From positions 1-13,185 of the forward strand of contig CANGXE010000017.1 in assembly GCA_947457525.1 (NCBI GenBank): a DNA stretch of 13,185 nucleotides, given 5' to 3'. Each line of letters starts with the position of its first letter. Position 1 is the stretch's first letter. The notes under the pieces were generated by a model. The model saw nothing but the letters and a program-made list of their open reading frames with translations, did no database searches and had not been told where the DNA came from. Positions 7,576-13,185 of the stretch are shown in pieces. Origin of the DNA: Bacteroidota bacterium (GTDB lineage: Bacteria > Bacteroidota > Bacteroidia > Chitinophagales > LD1). The position numbers were made by a program, and so were the translations under genes.

Positions 7576-8442
7576 GTGCGGTACTTGCTTCTTACTTTTC
7601 TTCTATTCGTTTTTTTTGCTTCTGCCAAGCAGGAGGTTAGTGTGCAAAACGTAGTTTGCTCTACTGTTCGCCATGCAGATGTGTCTTGCTTACAGGTGCG
7701 GTTTGATTTGTCTTTCACCGAAACTTATGTTGATGTGTTGAAGCGGGGCGATACAGCCGATATGTATTTCATCGAAGTGCGCCTCATAGCTGCTCATGGT
7801 TTTGTTAATGCTAACAAAGGATTTTCTGTTTTTGCCGACTCGTTCGGCCAAGTCGTTGGTGTGCTGCGCTTGCCGCTGTCCGACATCGACAAACGCTATG
7901 TTGCTCAAGTAGTTCATTTGCCTTTGGTAGCTTTAGTTTTGGCTGCCGGGCCACACAACTTGCAGCCCGAACTGCGGGTGATAGACCGATGGGGAAGGTC
8001 GCTTGGTAAGCGTTGGGCCTTACCAAATTTTCTGTATAACCAGCCACAGCTGCTGCGGCTCAACATCAATGTGCAGTCTATCCTCTTGGATTCTCTCAAC
8101 CTCAAGGGGGAAACATGGGACCACCCGGGCGGTGGTGTTGAGAAGACATTGCCCGACTTGATGTGGACGATATTATATATGCAAAAGAAACTCAGCGTAG
8201 CCGCCACTCGCCACAACACGCTGCGCTATATTGACACCCAAAGTCTAAATGATGTAGAGTTTACCATCGCACAGGACGATGCGTTTAGTATAGGGGTGTA
8301 CGATTATGATATGCCGACATTCATTGATAGGATAGGGCAGGTAATGGTAGATATGAACGATATGCAGAAATTCTCCGGTAGCGTTTTTACTGCCAGTTCG
8401 GGAAAGGTAAGGATGATAGAGTTTACAGTTACTATTCTCTGA
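7576..8442 (+). CDS. Secreted protein with predicted C-terminal C2 domain, function unknown
   Basis: The start is GTG 7576; it opens into a signal peptide (hydrophobic residues 4-14, likely cleavage after ASA at 17), and the next methionine is only at residue 63. The mature protein of about 270 residues has an N-terminal beta-strand-rich part (about 18-150) that I do not recognise and a C-terminal domain (about 155-288). The latter reads as a C2 domain: Asp182 (WDHPGGG) and Asp194 (LPDL) in loop 1, then VYDYDMPTFIDRIG (241-254) in loop 3 with Asp243, Asp245 and Asp251. The loop 3 spacing equals the D-x-D-x5-D of protein kinase C C2 domains. A calcium-dependent lipid or protein contact in the periplasm or outside the cell is an inference. 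Third positions look more GC-rich than in neighbouring genes, so transfer or relaxed codon use is possible. The gene is 25 bases from the hydratase gene and is followed by a hairpin. Confidence 0.8.
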   Translation: MRYLLLTFLLFVFFASAKQEVSVQNVVCSTVRHADVSCLQVRFDLSFTETYVDVLKRGDTADMYFIEVRLIAAHGFVNANKGFSVFADSFGQVVGVLRLPLSDIDKRYVAQVVHLPLVALVLAAGPHNLQPELRVIDRWGRSLGKRWALPNFLYNQPQLLRLNINVQSILLDSLNLKGETWDHPGGGVEKTLPDLMWTILYMQKKLSVAATRHNTLRYIDTQSLNDVEFTIAQDDAFSIGVYDYDMPTFIDRIGQVMVDMNDMQKFSGSVFTASSGKVRMIEFTVTIL

Positions 8443-8443
8443 T

Positions 8444-8492
8444 AGTAATTTTCTTGCCAAATCGTAACTCATTTTTGGCAAGAATTACTTTA
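8444..8492 (+). terminator. Hairpin, probable transcription terminator after the C2-domain gene
   Basis: Left arm 8444-8461 and right arm 8474-8489 are complementary: AGTAATT plus CTTGCCAAA pairs with TTTGGCAAG plus AATTACT, with only two extra T bases bulged in the left arm and a 12-base loop. The stem starts 2 bases after the stop of the C2-domain gene and is followed by a short T-rich run. The stem is AT-rich outside the GCC/GGC core, so termination may be partial. Its right arm overlaps the proposed -33 box of the next promoter. Confidence 0.65.
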
Positions 8493-8503
8493 TTATATAT
8501 TTG
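8474..8503 (+). promoter_or_regulatory. Bacteroidota-type promoter for the small coiled-coil gene
   Basis: TTTG at 8474-8477, an 18-base spacer, and TATATTTG at 8496-8503 match the -33/-7 promoter pattern (TTTG or TTG, about 19-21 bases, TAnnTTTG) of Bacteroidota primary sigma factors. Transcription would begin near 8508, leaving a leader of about 15 bases before the ATG at 8524. The -33 element sits inside the right arm of the upstream hairpin. Confidence 0.55.
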
Positions 8504-8523
8504 ACTAACACAAACTAAGTAAC

Positions 8524-8727
8524 ATGGGAGCAAAAAAGGAATTGAAGAAATTGAAGAGAAAGGTGAATGTATTACATCAGACGGTCGAGGAATATAGCGC
8601 GAAGGTGGACAAGCAGCAAACTGAGGTGGAGTCGCTGTTATCAGATTTTAGCTTGAAGATAACAGGGCTTTTGCAAGCCAATCGTAAAGCGCCATCGGCT
8701 AAGCAGAAAGTGAAAAAGAAGAAGTAA
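8524..8727 (+). CDS. Small lysine-rich coiled-coil protein, function unknown
   Basis: This is a 67-residue protein with no signal peptide or membrane segment. Residues about 3-50 show heptad-like spacing of hydrophobic residues (Leu8, Leu11, Val15, Leu17, Val21, then Val28 and further Val/Leu positions to about 50) within a highly charged helix, so a coiled coil is likely. The last 16 residues are basic and end KVKKKK. It has its own predicted promoter, an ATG start and normal base composition, which supports a real gene. The basic tail could bind nucleic acid or ribosomes, but this is speculation. The stop lies 2 bases from the stop of the convergent tsaD. I do not recognise a named family. 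Confidence 0.7.
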   Translation: MGAKKELKKLKRKVNVLHQTVEEYSAKVDKQQTEVESLLSDFSLKITGLLQANRKAPSAKQKVKKKK

Positions 8728-8729
8728 TA

Positions 8730-9734
8730 TTAAGAAAGAGGATAGCGGGCGATGGGTTCTGTATCTTGTCCCACAAATTGATGAGCGAGATATTTATAAT
8801 GACCCGTAATGGCAATCATTGCGGCATTGTCGGTGCAATACTCGAAGGCGGGAACGTAGGCCTGCCAGTGGTGTTTGTCGGCTAGGGTTTGGAAGGACGA
8901 GCGAAGCCCTGAGTTGGCAGAAACACCACCTGCGAGAGCAATCTCTTTGACGCCATGGTGTAGAGCGGCTAGTTCTAGTTTTTTGAGTAGAATGGTGACG
9001 ATAGTGTATTGAATGGAGGCACAGAGGTCGTTGATGTTTTGGGCAATGAAGTCGGGGTTCTTACGAACTTCTTTTTGCAGAAAGTAAAGCACTGAGGTTT
9101 TGACTCCACTGAACGAAAAGTCATAGTTAGCAATTTGCGGTTCGGCAAAGGGGAACTTGAGCGGGTTGCCTAGGGCAGCCAGCTTGTCGACCAACGGGCC
9201 GCCAGGGTAGGGCAAGCCGAGGAGCTTGGCCGACTTGTCGAATGCTTCGCCCGCAGCATCGTCCAGTGTTTCTCCAAGTATCTCCATTTGCAAAAAATCC
9301 TTAACTAATACTATTTGTGTGTGGCCGCCCGAAACGGTGAGACACAGAAAAGGAAAGCTTGGCTGTTGATCAATAAAGTGCGCCAAAATATGTGCTTGAA
9401 TGTGGTTCACCTCGATGAGCGGAATGTTTTTGGCAAGCGCAAAAGCCTTGGCGAAACTGACTCCTACCAATAGAGAACCTATCAACCCCGGTCCGCGCGT
9501 GAAGGCCACAGCACTAATTTCATCGGGCGAAATCCCTGCGGTTTTTATAGCGAGGTCAACAACAGGAACAATGTTTTGTTGATGAGCGCGCGAAGCCAAC
9601 TCCGGCACTACGCCTCCCCATTTTTCATGAACTTGTTGAGAAGCAGTAATATTGGCAAGAATTTTGGCACCTTTGCACACAGCGGCAGAGGTGTCATCAC
9701 AAGAGCTTTCAATAGCAAGGATAATGGTACTCAC
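8730..9734 (-). CDS. tsaD: tRNA N6-threonylcarbamoyladenosine transferase TsaD (Kae1/Gcp/YgjD)
   Basis: TsaD transfers the threonylcarbamoyl group from threonylcarbamoyl-AMP to A37 of ANN-decoding tRNAs, working with TsaB and TsaE (not in the window). The 334-residue length is normal. The N-terminus STIILAIESSCDDTS is the family hallmark and forces the GTG start at 9734; no ATG precedes it. Metal ligands are His111 and His115 in VNHIQAHI and Asp302 in CTDNAAMIA. Other signatures are TRGPGLIGSLLVG (79-91), VSGGHTQIVLV (134-144), the DDAAGEAFDKSAKLLG stretch (158-173), LPYPGGP (174-180) and ALAGGVSANSGLR (266-278). Cytosolic and usually essential. It diverges from the tamB-like gene; the two starts are 53 bases apart. 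That pairing is, from memory, recurrent in Bacteroidota. Confidence 0.97.
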   Translation of the reverse strand: MSTIILAIESSCDDTSAAVCKGAKILANITASQQVHEKWGGVVPELASRAHQQNIVPVVDLAIKTAGISPDEISAVAFTRGPGLIGSLLVGVSFAKAFALAKNIPLIEVNHIQAHILAHFIDQQPSFPFLCLTVSGGHTQIVLVKDFLQMEILGETLDDAAGEAFDKSAKLLGLPYPGGPLVDKLAALGNPLKFPFAEPQIANYDFSFSGVKTSVLYFLQKEVRKNPDFIAQNINDLCASIQYTIVTILLKKLELAALHHGVKEIALAGGVSANSGLRSSFQTLADKHHWQAYVPAFEYCTDNAAMIAITGHYKYLAHQFVGQDTEPIARYPLS

Positions 9735-9738
9735 CCCG

Positions 9739-9770
9739 CAAATATAGGTTTGTAGTATCTATATTTCAGA
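9739..9770 (-). promoter_or_regulatory. Candidate tsaD promoter, giving a leaderless or near-leaderless mRNA
   Basis: On the - strand TATATTTG (9746-9739) fully matches the TAnnTTTG -7 box, and TCTG (9770-9767) lies 20 bases upstream, one mismatch from the TTTG -33 element. Only four bases separate the -7 box from the GTG start at 9734, so transcription would start at or next to the start codon. Confidence 0.45.
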
Positions 9771-9787
9771 GAAATAAAAAAGTACCA

Positions 9788-12700
9788 TTGGTTAAAAAGC
9801 GAAAACGAATAATTCTTACTGTATTCCTACTAGGGGTTTTGCTCGTGAGCGGTTTGTTTCTTTCACTTCAATATTCCACTATCCAAACTTGGTTAGCCCA
9901 ACGAGCCACAGCTTTTTTATCCGACAAACTCGGCACGAAGGTGAGTATAGAACGTGTATCGATTCAATTTTTTCATAGAGCGAGCTTTAAAAACTTTTAT
10001 GTACAAGATTTGAATAGCGACACGTTGTTTTATGCCAAGGAGTTGAATATTGGCATCAACGCATTTAGTCTTTGGAACAAAAAACTGTTGGTGAATAAAG
10101 TGACACTCGACCGCGTGAAGTTCTATCTGCACACTGACAGTACTGGCAAGCGGAATAACCTCAATGAGTTATTGGCTAAAATTGCTTCGGCTCCCAAAAA
10201 GATAGACACCACTGTAGCTCCATCCAAATTTACGTGGCAGATTGATTTGAAGAACTTGGCGATGAATGATGCTGATGTCCGAGTGAATGACGAAAAGGCA
10301 CATCTTGACTTGCGAGTGCTGCTGCCCGAGCTGACCGTGTCGCTAGATAAAGCTGATTTATTGGCTAAGCAGGTGTTGATTAAAAAAATATTGATAGCCG
10401 GTGTGGATGTAGCGATTGACTTAGCAAAACGTCCCCCTAAAATTGATGATACCGTTTCTGTGGTGCATTTCTTGCCGGCAGGATGGCGTATAGCGTTTAA
10501 TGAACTTGATTTACATAGCGGTAAGTTTTCGCTATATGATCATAACAGCGACACCATTCGACTTAAAGGCATAGATTTTAAACATTTGGATGTAAGAAAT
10601 ATTTCGCTGTGTGCGTTGAATGGTGTGATAGAAGGTGATACGATTTTAGCGAATATCACATCAATGAATGCACGAGAGCGGAGTGGATTTAAAATTGACG
10701 AATTGGTTACAAATGCTAGAGTTGCAACCAATGGGATAGTGCTGGATAATCTTCTACTAAAAACTCAGAATAGTGAGATCAAAAACTACTTGAGTTTTAC
10801 GTTCAATGAGTTTGGTGATTTTAAAGATTTCTTTAATGCTGTTCGATTAAAAGCCAACTTGAGTAGTTCTCGCTTATCGCTGAAAGATTTGAATTATTTT
10901 ATCACTAAGTTGGACATGGTGGAGCATAATGTGTTCCGTATAGACGGAGAGATAGATGGGAAAATCAGCAGCCTTCGCGGGAAAGCCATTCGAATAGCCA
11001 CCGGTAACAATACTGTGTTTGAAGGCGACTTTTATGCCCGCGGTTTGCCAAAACCTTTTGAAACCTCACTCAACTTACGCATCCGTACGTTTACGACCAA
11101 TACCGCTGAGGTACAGCGCATTTATCCTAAGTTGAAATTGCCGCCCAATTTACAAACGCTCGGACAGGTGTTTTATAGTGGTAGATTTGATGGGTTTGTG
11201 ACCGACTTTGTTACAGATGGAAAATTGAGCACTGCTATTGGTTCGGCTACAACTGACATCAACTTTAAGTACGAAAAAAAGAATAATAAGAGTGCTTACG
11301 AAGGCAATATCGCACTCAATAAGTTCAATCTTGGAAAATATTTTAAAGATGAAAAGAACCTAGGCGAAGTTTCGTTAGTATCGAAGATAAAAGGGGGCGG
11401 TTTGACTTTAGAAAGTTTGAAAGCACAATTGGAAGGTAGTGTAACGAGCATTGTGCTGCGAGACTATAATTACCAAGAAATTAAGTTAGATGGGTTGGTG
11501 CAGGGTAAATCTTTTTCAGGTAAATTGAAAATAGATGACGAGAACTTGAAAATGGATTTTGAGGGTGCAGTTGATTTAAGCCAAACCTTGCCGGAGTTTC
11601 GGTTCTCGTCTATAGTCAACCACATTGACTTGCAAGCCTTAAATTTGGGTAAACTTAATTTAGCTTTTGCCGGTAATTTGAATGCAAATTTTTCGGGGAA
11701 TAAAATTGACAATATTACCGGCTCTTTGGACCTAAGCAACTTGCGCATTACTCGCGATGATACCATACAAGCTAATGTAGACAGGTTGCATGTAGAAGCT
11801 ACTAACTTGCCTAATCAAACTAAAAGCTTGCAGTTATTTTCTGATGTAGCCAACATTGATTTGACGGGTAAGTTTACGGTAAATAAACTATCAAAGTCAT
11901 TGGTGTCCTTTGCGAAGAATGTTTTTACAAAAGATTATGTTGATACATCTGCTGTTCGTGCCAATCAAGATTTTGAGTTGAATATAACCTTGTTTGACCT
12001 TGGACAGTTGACGCGTGTTTTTATACCTAAGTTTTACTCGATTGACTATGCCACACTTTCTGCAAAGTATAACAGCGAAAACTTTACCTTGTCTGCCAAG
12101 GCTAATGTGCCGGAGTTGCGTTACGATAATTTTAAAGCTAAAGACTTAAATCTTTACGCCACATCACAAAACGCTAAGTTTGATTTCCACACTTCATTAG
12201 CGAAGCTGTTGAGCAAAGACAGCGTGTTACTCGATACCTTGGATTTGACTGCTCAGACAGTCGATGATAAAGATATTAAGTTATCTTTTTTAGGGGTGGA
12301 GAAATCCAAAAAGAACTATGCTAACGTTACAGCTTTTCTCACTCGTTTGAAAGGAAAGTCGGTGATACAAATGGAGCCATCAGATGTGAAGCTAGCTAAC
12401 TACAATTGGCACTTTGGACCTAATAATTACATTTTTGTAGAGGGCAAAAAGATTGTGACCCGAAACTTGGTGTTCCAATCTGAAGAGCAAAGGATATACA
12501 TCAATAGCTATTTGAAAAACGACACGTCTACCTCCATTCGCTTGACGCTCGACAACACAAGTGTGGCAGATTTTACAGGTATTTTTTCATCAAAGATAAA
12601 AGACCTTAGCGGAAGTATGAACGGCTATGTGGCGGTTGAAGATGTATTTTACAAACCGAAAGTTTTTGCCGATTTCGTTATTGACCAATTTATGTTGGGC

Positions 12701-13185
12701 AAAGAATTGGTGGGTGACGTTAACGTGGAGAGCGTATTGGACGAAACGGGTAAGAATGTTCGACTTTATGCCTCAGTGAAAAGCTATACTAACTTGCTCG
12801 AAGCACGTGGCAATATTTCTTTGGCCGGCAAAGACCCCTACATTTTGGTCAATATTACCTCGCCTCGCCTCGGGTTAAACTTTTTAAACTACCGTTTCTT
12901 CGATAAGTATGTGTCGAACGTGCGTGGCTTTGCTCGCCTCAATGCTGAACTAGAAGGGCCGCTGAAGAAACCCTTGCTGACCGGAGATGTGGTGCTAGTC
13001 AACGACACGGTGACTGTTCCGTTCTTGAATACAACTTACTCGCTCAAAGAGCAGCGCGTAACGCTTGATGAACACGGCTTTAACTTCGATTATTTAAAAG
13101 CCTCTGATGTTAGAGGGCGGGAACTCACTGCCTTCGGTCGTATAAACCACGAAGGATTTAAGTTTTGGAATATAGATTTGACTGC
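9788..13185 (+). CDS. TamB/AsmA-like envelope protein, C-terminus cut by the window edge
   Basis: An uninterrupted frame runs from TTG 9788 to the end of the window (1132 codons, no stop). No ATG lies near the 5' end. TTG 9788 opens VKKRKRIILTVFLLGVLL, a basic N-terminus plus one membrane anchor (about 8-27), which supports this start. After it comes an AsmA-like region (about 31-130: WLAQRATAFLSDKLG, VSIERVSI, VNKVTLDRVKFYL), then about 900 residues of repetitive amphipathic beta strands as expected for the groove-shaped lipid-transfer repeats of TamB and related bridge proteins. GPLKKPLLTGDVVLVND (1057-1073) followed by VPFLNTTYSL (1077-1086) resembles the start of the TamB C-terminal (DUF490) region. 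The family spans inner to outer membrane and is linked to phospholipid transport and outer-membrane protein assembly. It is likely to extend several hundred residues beyond the window. A more general AsmA-like protein is the main alternative. Confidence 0.85.
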   Translation, partial: MVKKRKRIILTVFLLGVLLVSGLFLSLQYSTIQTWLAQRATAFLSDKLGTKVSIERVSIQFFHRASFKNFYVQDLNSDTLFYAKELNIGINAFSLWNKKLLVNKVTLDRVKFYLHTDSTGKRNNLNELLAKIASAPKKIDTTVAPSKFTWQIDLKNLAMNDADVRVNDEKAHLDLRVLLPELTVSLDKADLLAKQVLIKKILIAGVDVAIDLAKRPPKIDDTVSVVHFLPAGWRIAFNELDLHSGKFSLYDHNSDTIRLKGIDFKHLDVRNISLCALNGVIEGDTILANITSMNARERSGFKIDELVTNARVATNGIVLDNLLLKTQNSEIKNYLSFTFNEFGDFKDFFNAVRLKANLSSSRLSLKDLNYFITKLDMVEHNVFRIDGEIDGKISSLRGKAIRIATGNNTVFEGDFYARGLPKPFETSLNLRIRTFTTNTAEVQRIYPKLKLPPNLQTLGQVFYSGRFDGFVTDFVTDGKLSTAIGSATTDINFKYEKKNNKSAYEGNIALNKFNLGKYFKDEKNLGEVSLVSKIKGGGLTLESLKAQLEGSVTSIVLRDYNYQEIKLDGLVQGKSFSGKLKIDDENLKMDFEGAVDLSQTLPEFRFSSIVNHIDLQALNLGKLNLAFAGNLNANFSGNKIDNITGSLDLSNLRITRDDTIQANVDRLHVEATNLPNQTKSLQLFSDVANIDLTGKFTVNKLSKSLVSFAKNVFTKDYVDTSAVRANQDFELNITLFDLGQLTRVFIPKFYSIDYATLSAKYNSENFTLSAKANVPELRYDNFKAKDLNLYATSQNAKFDFHTSLAKLLSKDSVLLDTLDLTAQTVDDKDIKLSFLGVEKSKKNYANVTAFLTRLKGKSVIQMEPSDVKLANYNWHFGPNNYIFVEGKKIVTRNLVFQSEEQRIYINSYLKNDTSTSIRLTLDNTSVADFTGIFSSKIKDLSGSMNGYVAVEDVFYKPKVFADFVIDQFMLGKELVGDVNVESVLDETGKNVRLYASVKSYTNLLEARGNISLAGKDPYILVNITSPRLGLNFLNYRFFDKYVSNVRGFARLNAELEGPLKKPLLTGDVVLVNDTVTVPFLNTTYSLKEQRVTLDEHGFNFDYLKASDVRGRELTAFGRINHEGFKFWNIDLT

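Noticed and set aside
11470..11766. 98-codon open frame on the - strand inside the tamB-like gene
   Set aside because: It is the antisense of a continuous 1132-codon frame with TamB-like pattern; no promoter or family resemblance.
1..13185. CRISPR arrays, tRNA/rRNA genes, insertion sequences, phage or toxin-antitoxin modules
   Set aside because: Read on both strands, no regularly spaced repeats, cloverleaf-like segments, transposase or integrase motifs were seen; the window is ordinary dense chromosomal sequence.

Overview
The window looks like chromosomal DNA from a member of the Bacteroidota, possibly a Chitinophagales or Sphingobacteriales relative. The support is a moderately AT-rich sequence, promoter -7 elements of the TAnnTTTG type, little sign of Shine-Dalgarno sequences, a TonB-dependent receptor followed by a beta-propeller lipoprotein, and a tsaD/tamB divergent pair that I recall as common in this phylum. 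The lineage below phylum is a guess. There is no tRNA, rRNA, CRISPR array, insertion sequence or phage gene. Gene density is very high, and no gene-free stretch exceeds about 90 bases.

Left part (1-3972, + strand): an uptake operon. It holds the last 20 codons of an outer-membrane TonB-dependent receptor, a surface-type beta-propeller lipoprotein resembling BtuG, a lipoprotein substrate-binding protein of the BtuF/FepB class, a FecCD/BtuC permease and a BtuD/FecE ATPase. Genes are spaced 2 bases apart, abut, or overlap by up to 8 bases. The parts form a complete path: outer-membrane capture and gating, periplasmic delivery, then ATP-driven inner-membrane import. Vitamin B12 or another corrinoid is the best substrate guess. 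Any riboswitch would lie upstream, outside the window.

Centre (3969-7550): phosphoglucosamine mutase GlmM on the - strand meets the uptake operon tail to tail. Diverging from it is a + strand cluster of a class I SAM-dependent methyltransferase, a PAP2-type membrane phosphatase (overlapping by 1 base) and an enoyl-CoA hydratase.

Right-centre (7576-8727, + strand): the least familiar part. A secreted protein has a C-terminal domain that I read as a calcium-type C2 domain with all five expected aspartates. It is followed by a hairpin, a well-formed Bacteroidota promoter and a 67-residue lysine-rich coiled-coil protein.

Right end (8730-13185): tsaD (tRNA t6A synthesis, - strand) diverges from a very long TamB/AsmA-like envelope protein that runs off the window and has no stop here. 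Six of the twelve genes whose starts are visible appear to use GTG or TTG, so automated start calls in this region deserve caution. I see no clearly new multi-gene system. The strongest unexplained item is the secreted C2-domain protein.
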